From Novosphingobium sp. FSW06-99 (lineage in GTDB: Bacteria; Pseudomonadota; Alphaproteobacteria; Sphingomonadales; Sphingomonadaceae): 64,000 nt of DNA. Below, piece after piece: positions 57,165 through 64,000 of the stretch. The DNA is taken from positions 68,782 through 132,781 of the forward strand of contig NZ_KQ954255.1 of NCBI RefSeq assembly GCF_001519065.1, read 5' to 3'. The notes below the pieces were generated by a model. It saw only the letters and a program-made list of their open reading frames with translations, had not been told where the DNA came from and did not search any database. Numbering within the stretch: position 1 is the stretch's first letter; each line of letters starts with the position of its first letter. Position numbers and translations under genes: made by a program.

Positions 57165-58085
57165 ATGACCGACACTGATCAGGCCACCACCAAGCCCGCC
57201 TCGTTGCTGGCCGATGCGCTGGTGCGTATTTCGCAGGAAGTCGATGCCTGTTTCGATACCGTGCTGCCCGTGCCGGGCGACCCGCGCGACCGGCTGTACG
57301 AGGCCATGCGCTATGCCGCGATCGGTGGCGGCAAGCGGCTGCGGCCGCTGCTGGTCACGGCGGTTTCGGGGCTGTTTGCGATCGATCGGAATGTCGCGGT
57401 GCGGGTGGGCAGCGCGATCGAGGCGATCCATGTCTATTCGCTGATCCATGATGACCTGCCGTGCATGGACGACGATTCGCTGCGCCATGGCAAGCCGACC
57501 GTGCATCTGGCCTATGACGAGGCAACCGCCGTGCTGGCGGGCGATTCGCTGTTGTCGCTGGCGTTCGAGATCCTGTCCGATCCGGCGCTGATCGGTGACC
57601 CGTTCACGCGGATCGAACTGGTGCGCACGCTGGCGATGGCGAGCGGGGCGGGCGGCATGGCCGGTGGGCAGATGATGGACATGGTCGCCGAATCCACCGC
57701 GTTCGACTTGTCGACAGTCACCCGGCTGCAACAGCTCAAGACCGGCGCGCTGCTGGGTGCCGCGGTCGAAATGGGCGCGATCCTGGGCAAGATCCCGCCC
57801 GAAGGCCGCACCCACCTGCGTGGCTATGCCCGCGATATCGGGCTGGCGTTCCAGATTGTCGACGATCTGCTCGATGCCGAAGGCGATGAACAGATGGCCG
57901 GCAAGGCGCTGCGCAAGGATGCCGACGCCGGCAAGCAGACGTTCGTCTCGCTGCTCGGGGTCGATCGCGCGCGCGCCCAGGCCCGCCATCTGGTCGATCA
58001 GGCGATCGATTACCTGGCATCCTATGGCGAAGAGGCCGATCTGTTGCGCGCGGTGGCGCGCTTCATTGTCGATCGCGATCGCTGA
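57165..58085 (+). CDS. ispA: Farnesyl diphosphate synthase-type polyprenyl synthase
   Basis: Condenses isopentenyl and allylic diphosphates to farnesyl (or geranylgeranyl) diphosphate, precursor of quinone tails, undecaprenol and carotenoids. First Asp-rich motif in LIHDDLPCMDDDSLRHGKPT, second in FQIVDDLLDAEGDEQMAGK; YAAIGGGKRLRPLLV near residue 50. 306 residues from ATG 57165 (TTG 57156 possible). The xseB-ispA pair usually precedes dxs; here coaD follows instead. Confidence 0.93.
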   Translation: MTDTDQATTKPASLLADALVRISQEVDACFDTVLPVPGDPRDRLYEAMRYAAIGGGKRLRPLLVTAVSGLFAIDRNVAVRVGSAIEAIHVYSLIHDDLPCMDDDSLRHGKPTVHLAYDEATAVLAGDSLLSLAFEILSDPALIGDPFTRIELVRTLAMASGAGGMAGGQMMDMVAESTAFDLSTVTRLQQLKTGALLGAAVEMGAILGKIPPEGRTHLRGYARDIGLAFQIVDDLLDAEGDEQMAGKALRKDADAGKQTFVSLLGVDRARAQARHLVDQAIDYLASYGEEADLLRAVARFIVDRDR

Positions 58086-58124
58086 CCCCACGCTTGGCCG
58101 TCACAGACATGGAGAGGATTTCCC

Positions 58125-58646
58125 GTGGGCTTGGATAAACCGCGCATCGGGGTCTACCCCGGCACTTTCGATCCCGTCACGCGCGGGCATCTCGATATCA
58201 TCCGGCGCGGGTCAAAGCTGGTCGATCGCCTGATCATCGGCGTGACCACCAACATGTCGAAAAATCCGATGTTCAGCCCCGACGAACGCATCGCCATGGT
58301 GCGCCGCGAAATTGCCGATCAGGGCCTGACCAACGTCGAAGTGACCGGGTTCAACGCGCTGTTGATGAAATTTGCCGAACGCCAGGGTGCCAGTGTGATC
58401 GTGCGCGGCCTGCGTGCCGTCGCCGATTTCGAATACGAATACCAGATGGCGGGGATGAACCAGCAGCTCAACAACCGCATCGAGACGGTGTTCCTGATGG
58501 CCGATGTCAGCCTGCAGCCGATCGCATCGAAACTGGTCAAGGAAATCGCGCTGTTCGGTGGCGACATCACCCACTTTGTCTCGGCGCCGGTGCGCGAACA
58601 AGTGGTGGCGCGCGTGGCAGAGCAGGGGCGGCTGGGCGATTATTGA
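58125..58646 (+). CDS. coaD: Pantetheine-phosphate adenylyltransferase
   Basis: Fourth step of CoA synthesis: 4'-phosphopantetheine plus ATP to dephospho-CoA. Nucleotidyltransferase motifs VYPGTFDPVTRGHLDIIRRG and VRGLRAVADFEYEYQMAGMN. 173 residues, GTG start at 58125 preceded by GGAGAGG. Followed by a cyclophilin gene in the same direction. Confidence 0.97.
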   Translation: MGLDKPRIGVYPGTFDPVTRGHLDIIRRGSKLVDRLIIGVTTNMSKNPMFSPDERIAMVRREIADQGLTNVEVTGFNALLMKFAERQGASVIVRGLRAVADFEYEYQMAGMNQQLNNRIETVFLMADVSLQPIASKLVKEIALFGGDITHFVSAPVREQVVARVAEQGRLGDY

Positions 58647-58728
58647 GATTTCGCCCGGGAAATGTTCATTGCAGGCTAAGCGCGGGTCGCCTATCGGCGA
58701 TGGCAGAATTTTGACAGGATGTGCCTTG

Positions 58729-59433
58729 ATGCGTTTTCGCCTGCTTGCCTCATTTGCGCTCGGCGCCGCGCTCGTTGCCACCCCGGCTTTCGCCCAGGAG
58801 AAAGAGAAGGAAACGGTCAAGCCTTACAAGGTGGACCGGGTGGTTTCCTCGAGCACGATCCCCTATCTGATCGACGCGGATGAAAGCCACGATCCCGAAA
58901 ACGTGCTGGTGCTCTATCTGTCGAATGGCGGGCGCGTCGCCATCCGGTTGATGCCGGCCTGGGCGCCGCACCATGTCGAACGGATCAAGACTCTGGCGCG
59001 ACAAGGCTTTTATGATGGCTTGATCTTTCACCGGGTGATCGATGGGTTCATGGCGCAGACCGGCGATCCGACTGGGACCGGGCAGGGCGGGTCGAAACTG
59101 CCCGATCTTGATGCTGAATTCAACGACGTGCCCCACGGGCGCGGCACGGTGTCGATGGCGCGCACCGATGAACCCAACACGGCCAATAGCCAGTTTTTCA
59201 TCGTGTTTTACCCGCGTTCTGCGCTCGATCGCAAATACACCAATTTCGGGCGGGTGATTTCGGGCATGGACGCGGTCGACCGCGTCGTGCGTGGCGAACC
59301 GCCTGCGCATCCGACCAAGATCGTCCAGGCGTCGATCCTGGCCGATCACAAGCCCGCGCCGGTGGCCGGGGCCGAAGCACCCGCGCCGGGCGCGATCACC
59401 GCCGACATGCTCAACCATTCGGCGACGCATTGA
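58729..59433 (+). CDS. Exported cyclophilin-type peptidyl-prolyl isomerase
   Basis: Catalyses proline isomerisation during folding of exported proteins. Signal peptide MRFRLLASFALGAALVATPA ending FAQ. Cyclophilin core: GLIFHRVIDGFMAQTGDPTG, GRGTVSMARTDEPNTANSQF and NFGRVISGMDAVDRV. 234 residues, with a Pro/Ala-rich C-terminal tail. ATG 58729 is set by the signal peptide. Located just before queA, as in other sphingomonads. Confidence 0.93.
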   Translation: MRFRLLASFALGAALVATPAFAQEKEKETVKPYKVDRVVSSSTIPYLIDADESHDPENVLVLYLSNGGRVAIRLMPAWAPHHVERIKTLARQGFYDGLIFHRVIDGFMAQTGDPTGTGQGGSKLPDLDAEFNDVPHGRGTVSMARTDEPNTANSQFFIVFYPRSALDRKYTNFGRVISGMDAVDRVVRGEPPAHPTKIVQASILADHKPAPVAGAEAPAPGAITADMLNHSATH

Positions 59434-59476
59434 TCGACGTTGACCGTGCGCGGCGTTAAGAGATTGCGGCGAACCC

Positions 59477-60505
59477 ATGCGGGTTGACCTGTTCGATTTC
59501 GATCTGCCGACCGATCGCATTGCGTTGCGCCCGGCGCGACCGCGCGATGCGGCGCGGCTGTTGCATGTGCCCGGTTCGGGCGCGTTCCAGGATCTGGGCG
59601 TGCGCGATCTGCCGCGCCTACTGCGCGCGGGCGATGTGCTGGTGTTCAACGACACCCGCGTCATCCCCGCGCAACTCGAAGGCGTACGCGGCGAGGCGCG
59701 GATCGGCGCGACTTTGCACAAACGGCTCGATCTGCGGCGCTGGCAGGCGTTCGTGCGCAATGCCAAGCGGTTGCGCGAAGGCGATACGATCGATTTTGGG
59801 CAGGGCGTGACCGCCAGTGCCGAAGCGCGCCATCCCGATGGTAGCTGGACTTTGGCGTTTGGCGGGGATGATCCTGTCGAAGTGCTGCTCGAACGCGCAG
59901 GGCGCATGCCCCTGCCGCCCTATATCGCCGGCAAGCGCCCCACCGATGAGGCCGACCGCGCCGATTACCAGACGATGTTTGCCGCGCGCGATGGCGCGGT
60001 CGCGGCCCCCACGGCGGCGCTGCATTTCACCCCCGGCCTGCTCGACGCGCTGGCGCACGCCGGGGTGGCGCACGAAACGCTGACACTGCATGTCGGCGCG
60101 GGCACATTCCTGCCGGTCAAGGCCGACGACACGCAGGACCACGCAATGCATGCCGAATGGGGCCGGATCGAGCCCGACACCGCCGACCGGCTGAATGCCG
60201 CGCGCGCGAACGGGGGGCGCGTGATCGCGGTCGGCACCACCAGCCTGCGCCTGCTCGAAAGCGCCGCCGACGAGGCCTGCGTGATCCGGCCCTTTGCCGG
60301 GGATACCGCAATCTTCATCACGCCGGGCTATCGCTTTCGGGCGATCGACGGGCTGATGACCAATTTCCACTTGCCCAGATCGACGCTGTTCATGCTGGTG
60401 TCGGCGCTGATGGGGCTTGATCGCATGCAGGCCGCCTATGCCCATGCGATTGCCGAACAGTACCGTTTCTACAGCTATGGCGATGCCAGCCTGTTGATCC
60501 CCTGA
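59477..60505 (+). CDS. queA: S-adenosylmethionine:tRNA ribosyltransferase-isomerase
   Basis: Transfers and rearranges the ribosyl part of SAM onto preQ1 in tRNA to make epoxyqueuosine. Start [20 protein letters not shown] is canonical; further segments [33 protein letters not shown] and [20 protein letters not shown]. 342 residues. Works in the same pathway as Tgt at 63592, separated from it here by three unrelated genes, two on the opposite strand. Confidence 0.97.
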   Translation: MRVDLFDFDLPTDRIALRPARPRDAARLLHVPGSGAFQDLGVRDLPRLLRAGDVLVFNDTRVIPAQLEGVRGEARIGATLHKRLDLRRWQAFVRNAKRLREGDTIDFGQGVTASAEARHPDGSWTLAFGGDDPVEVLLERAGRMPLPPYIAGKRPTDEADRADYQTMFAARDGAVAAPTAALHFTPGLLDALAHAGVAHETLTLHVGAGTFLPVKADDTQDHAMHAEWGRIEPDTADRLNAARANGGRVIAVGTTSLRLLESAADEACVIRPFAGDTAIFITPGYRFRAIDGLMTNFHLPRSTLFMLVSALMGLDRMQAAYAHAIAEQYRFYSYGDASLLIP

Positions 60506-60520
60506 TCGCCGGAGTCTGAC

Positions 60521-60699
60521 TCGAAACGCGCGAAAGAGCGCGTTTCGAAGTCGGCACCGGCCCGCTCCCCGCGACGAAGAGCACGAAAACGTCCGGGGGA
60601 CGTTTTCGCTGAGGAGCCGACCACCCTACTATAGGTATCCTATGGGTGGTCGGGTGGGGGAGCGGGCCGGTGCCGACTTCCCGACACGGCAGTGTCGGG
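60521..60699. repeat. Nested palindromic element, copy B
   Basis: About 180 bases made almost entirely of inverted repeats. An 11-bp stem (60521-60531 with 60538-60548); then perfect 24-base outer arms (60547-60570 with 60657-60680) enclosing an 11-bp stem with GGG loop (60584-60594 with 60598-60608) and a 10-bp stem (60617-60626 with 60644-60653) that itself contains ATAGG-TAT-CCTAT; then an 8-bp stem with GGCA loop (60680-60699). It fills the gap between convergent queA and GST and can fold as a multi-arm structure. Related to 29702-29786. Confidence 0.8.
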
Positions 60700-60707
60700 T
60701 CGCCCAC

Positions 60708-61391
60708 TCAGAATTCCACTTCAAGTTCCTCGAAATCGTCGGCTTCGGCTTCGGCCCCGGCCTGCCATTCGCGCATCGGCTCCCACGCGGCGATGGTGTC
60801 GCAATAGGCGCTGCTGGCCGGGCTGAGTTTGACCGCATAAGTGCGGAACCGGGTGGTGACGGGGGCATACATGGCATCGGCGATGGTGGGCGCCGCGCCG
60901 AACAGAAACGGGCCGCCATAACGTGACAGGCAATCCTGCCAGATCGCCTCGATCCGCTCGATATCAGGCCGCGCGCCCGAAAATACCGGAAAGCTGGTGT
61001 GGCGCACTTTCAGATTCATCGGCAGGGCCGAGCGCAAGTTGGTGAACCCTGAATGGATCTCGCCCGAAATCGACCGGCAATGCGCGCGGGCGATCCGGTC
61101 GGTCGGCAACATCCGTGCGGCGGGATAGAGTTCGTTGAGATATTCGGCAATCGCCAGCGTGTCCCACACGCTGGCGCTCTCGTGGGTCAACCGGGGCACC
61201 AGCACCGAGGGGCTGAGCAACAGCAGTTCGGCCCGGTCGCTGGCGCTGTGTTCGACCCGCTGTTCATCGACATCGAGCCCGGCCAGGCGGCACAACAGCC
61301 AGCCGCGCAGCGACCACGCCGAATAGGTCTTGCTGGATATCGTCAGCACCGCTGCGGGCCTGACAATCTTGATCGACTTGCTGCCCGCCAT
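60708..61391 (-). CDS. Glutathione S-transferase family protein
   Basis: 227 residues. N-terminal thioredoxin-like domain with LTISSKTYSAWSLRGWLLCR, where the Ser/Tyr region would activate glutathione, and SPSVLVPRLTHESASVWDTL with the cis-Pro (VPRL) and the glutathione-contacting Ser-Val; all-alpha C-terminal domain including GGPFLFGAAPTIADAMYAPV. ATG 61391 chosen for MAGSKSIKIV. Substrate unknown. Confidence 0.88.
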   Translation of the reverse strand: MAGSKSIKIVRPAAVLTISSKTYSAWSLRGWLLCRLAGLDVDEQRVEHSASDRAELLLLSPSVLVPRLTHESASVWDTLAIAEYLNELYPAARMLPTDRIARAHCRSISGEIHSGFTNLRSALPMNLKVRHTSFPVFSGARPDIERIEAIWQDCLSRYGGPFLFGAAPTIADAMYAPVTTRFRTYAVKLSPASSAYCDTIAAWEPMREWQAGAEAEADDFEELEVEF

Positions 61392-61535
61392 GGTCTGCGT
61401 CCTGCCTCTCGTCGCTACCCTTTGCAGGTAACCATGTCGCGCGGCCCTTGCCAAGCGCATTGATGCAGCGCAGCATTAAACGGGCGATTATCCATTTCGT
61501 GCGATTCTTCGGTGTGGCGGTCAAAGGAAACCGGT

Positions 61536-62753
61536 GTGTACGCAGCGTTTCAGGCCTTTTCCGATGTGATGGAACCCTCGCGCCGCATGGCACGGGGCCT
61601 GCTCGGCTTGCGCGACCGGATCTGGCCCGATGCCGATCGCAACGACTGGGTGCGGCGGTTTCATGCCTTGTGCGACAGCTATGCACTGGCCAGCGTGATC
61701 AGCACGCGGCCCCCGTTTGCGATCAAGGCGGTGCCGGTGGGCAACCAGATGGTGCCGGTGCGCGAAGAGGTGGTGCAGTCTTTGCCCTTCGGCAATCTGG
61801 TGCATTTCGCCAAGGACGACCTCGATACGCCGCAGCCGAAAATGCTGGTGGTGGCGCCGCTGTCGGGGCACTTTGCGACCTTGCTGCACCACACCGTAGA
61901 GGTGCTGCTGCGCGATCATGATGTCTATATCACCGACTGGCGCCATGCGCGCGAAGTGCCGGTGGGCGAAGGCGCGTTCGGGCTGGACGATTATATCGAC
62001 TATATCATCGCATTCCTGCGCCATCTGGGCCCCAACAGCCATCTGCTGGCAGTGTGTCAGCCATGCGTTCCCGCGCTCGCCGCCGTGGCGGTGATGGCGG
62101 GCACCCGCGATCCGTGCCAGCCGCGTACAATGACGCTGATGGGCGGACCGATCGACGTGCGCGAGGCGCCGACTGTGGTCAACGATCTGGCGCGGCAGCA
62201 TTCGCTCGACTGGTTTGAGGCCAATCTGATTTCACAGGTTCCAGCGCGCTATGCGGGCGCGGGGCGGCGGGTCTATCCCGGTTTCCTGCAACTCCATGCC
62301 TTCATGTCGATGAACATGGGGCGGCATCTGGAACAGTTCCGCCGGTTCTATCAGGCGCTGGCCGATGCGCGGATCAGCGATGCCGACAAGATCCGCGATT
62401 TCTATGTCGAATATTTCTCGGTGCTTGATCTGACGGCGGAATTCTATCTGGAAACCATCGATCGGGTGTTTCAGCGCGCGCTGTTGGCCAAGGGCGAACT
62501 GGACCATCGCGGGGTGCGCGTCGATTGCGGGGCGATCCGCCATACCGCGCTGCTGACCGTTGAAGGCGAACGCGACGATATCTGCGGGGTGGGGCAGACC
62601 GCTGCCGCGCATCTGTTGTGTACCAGCCTGCGCCCCCATCTCAAACGCCACCATCTGCAACCGGGCGTCGGCCATTATGGGGTGTTTTCCGGGTCGAAAT
62701 GGGAAAAGCAGATCTATCCTCAGGTGCGCAATCTGGTGCTGGCGATGAGTTAG
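61536..62753 (+). CDS. phaZ: Intracellular polyhydroxyalkanoate depolymerase
   Basis: Degrades stored PHA granules. Alpha/beta hydrolase with a Cys nucleophile in place of Ser: LLAVCQPCVPALAAV (Cys174), as in the Ralstonia PhaZ1 group; the Asp lies near GERDDICGVGQT and the His in GVGHYGVFSGSKW. 405 residues from GTG 61536, chosen for AAAGGAAA eight bases upstream and a family-like N-terminus (MYAAFQAFSDVMEPSRRMA). The stop overlaps the convergent TauE gene by four bases. phaC is not in the window. Confidence 0.88.
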   Translation: MYAAFQAFSDVMEPSRRMARGLLGLRDRIWPDADRNDWVRRFHALCDSYALASVISTRPPFAIKAVPVGNQMVPVREEVVQSLPFGNLVHFAKDDLDTPQPKMLVVAPLSGHFATLLHHTVEVLLRDHDVYITDWRHAREVPVGEGAFGLDDYIDYIIAFLRHLGPNSHLLAVCQPCVPALAAVAVMAGTRDPCQPRTMTLMGGPIDVREAPTVVNDLARQHSLDWFEANLISQVPARYAGAGRRVYPGFLQLHAFMSMNMGRHLEQFRRFYQALADARISDADKIRDFYVEYFSVLDLTAEFYLETIDRVFQRALLAKGELDHRGVRVDCGAIRHTALLTVEGERDDICGVGQTAAAHLLCTSLRPHLKRHHLQPGVGHYGVFSGSKWEKQIYPQVRNLVLAMS

Positions 62754-63538
62754 GCAAACCAGTTCCAGATCAGCTTCGCCGTCAGCAACAGGCTGACGGT
62801 GACCAGCAGTGGGCGGATCACCGCTGCGCCGTGGCGCGTGGCGAGGCGGCTGCCGATCATTGCGCCGGTCATCGCGCCCAGACCCACGGTCAGGCCCAGC
62901 AGCCACAGCACTTGTCCACCGCTGGCAAAAACGATCACGCTGCCCAGATTGCTTGCGACGTTCAGCAGCTTGGTCAGCCCCATCGCGCGGGTCAGCCCCA
63001 TGCCGCGCAGCGAAACCAGGCTGGTGGCATAGAACTGCCCCGCGCCGGGGCCGAAAAAGCCATCGTAAAAGCCGATTCCGGTGACCACCGGACGATAGGC
63101 GCCGATACCGATGCGCGGCGGCGCTTCGTGATCCTCCATCCGGCGAGACAGCATCGTATAGACCGCAACGCCGACCAGCAGCAGCGGCACGATCAGCGCC
63201 AGCGCGCGGCCATCGATCCGCCGGATCAGCAGCGATCCGGTCACCGCGCCCAGCAGACTGAGCGCGGCAAGCGGCAATCCGGCCCGCAGCGACAGCAATC
63301 CGGCGCGGCGATAGCGCCAGGTGGCCATGCTGGTGCCCATGATCGATTGCACTTTGTTGGTGCCCAGCACCAGATGCGGCGGCAGACCGGTGGCAATCAG
63401 CGCAGGCAGCATGATTAGCCCGCCACCCCCGGCAATGGCATCGACGGTGCCGGAGACGACCGCCACCCCGGTCAGCACGACAAACAGCACCGGGCTGACG
63501 GATACGGGTTCGAGCAGGGTCATCAAGGTCATTTGCAC
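62750..63538 (-). CDS. TauE/SafE family (sulfite exporter-like) membrane protein
   Basis: 262 residues with about eight transmembrane helices. The two family repeats show as GTVDAIAGGGGLIMLPALIA with LVLGTNKVQSIMGTSMATWR, and GFYDGFFGPGAGQFYATSLV with AMGLTKLLNVASNLGSVIVF. Such proteins export sulfite, sulfonates or other organic anions. Convergent with phaZ and divergent from tgt. Substrate unknown. Confidence 0.9.
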   Translation of the reverse strand: MQMTLMTLLEPVSVSPVLFVVLTGVAVVSGTVDAIAGGGGLIMLPALIATGLPPHLVLGTNKVQSIMGTSMATWRYRRAGLLSLRAGLPLAALSLLGAVTGSLLIRRIDGRALALIVPLLLVGVAVYTMLSRRMEDHEAPPRIGIGAYRPVVTGIGFYDGFFGPGAGQFYATSLVSLRGMGLTRAMGLTKLLNVASNLGSVIVFASGGQVLWLLGLTVGLGAMTGAMIGSRLATRHGAAVIRPLLVTVSLLLTAKLIWNWFA

Positions 63539-63558
63539 GCCATGGCAATCGCGCCTAA

Positions 63559-64000
<442 letters not shown>

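Overview
The window is high-GC (AT-rich only at about 45.7-47.65 kb), densely packed alphaproteobacterial chromosome. Gene content and order point to a sphingomonad (Novosphingobium/Sphingomonas-like): a complete 14-subunit complex I operon running into birA, coaX, RNase J and a DUF1467 protein; a Coq4 homologue; and phoR/phoU/phoB. The genus is inferred from gene order and protein style, not from a marker gene. Both ends cut genes: a class A penicillin-binding protein on the left and tRNA-guanine transglycosylase on the right.

Layout. 1-11.4 kb: cell wall (PBP1a), peroxiredoxin, release factor 2, a nitronate monooxygenase-like flavoprotein with a Cys cluster, a divergent Amt transporter behind a 2-hydroxyacid dehydrogenase, an SH3 protein, a membrane diguanylate cyclase and a thiolase. 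11.6-30.1 kb: nuoA-N with almost every junction overlapping or nearly so, two extra small genes between nuoD and nuoE, then birA-coaX-rnj-DUF1467. 30.1-35.4 kb: the minus-strand Pho signalling genes (phoR, phoU, phoB, no pst transporter), three tandem tRNA-Glu genes (one CUC, two UUC) and recJ. 35.5-41.5 kb: flavodoxin-like protein, a hypothetical, an AHH-type nuclease, a second nitronate monooxygenase, an amidohydrolase and leuA preceded by a Leu-rich leader peptide. 41.6-47.6 kb: accessory region with an epoxide hydrolase, a porin, a 5'-truncated second epoxide hydrolase copy, then an AT-rich island (DUF3800 protein, small unknown genes, a degenerate tRNA-like sequence). 47.7-53.2 kb: ilvB-ilvN-ilvC (minus) with a structured leader, and divergent miaA/serB with overlapping start codons. 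53.2-64 kb: coq4, purL, DUF2177, xseB-ispA, coaD, secreted cyclophilin, queA, GST, intracellular PHA depolymerase, TauE-like exporter and tgt.

Functional themes: respiration and quinone supply (nuo, coq4, ispA), branched-chain amino acid synthesis (ilvBNC, leuA), phosphate and c-di-GMP signalling, and tRNA modification (miaA, queA, tgt). The most unusual sequence features are not proteins. They are a nested palindromic repeat family (copies at 29.70 and 60.52 kb) whose terminal hairpin keeps its loop while its stem changes on both sides, a putative leu attenuator, and a compact RNA-like element between miaA and ilvB. No CRISPR array, intact IS element, integrase or replication origin was seen.
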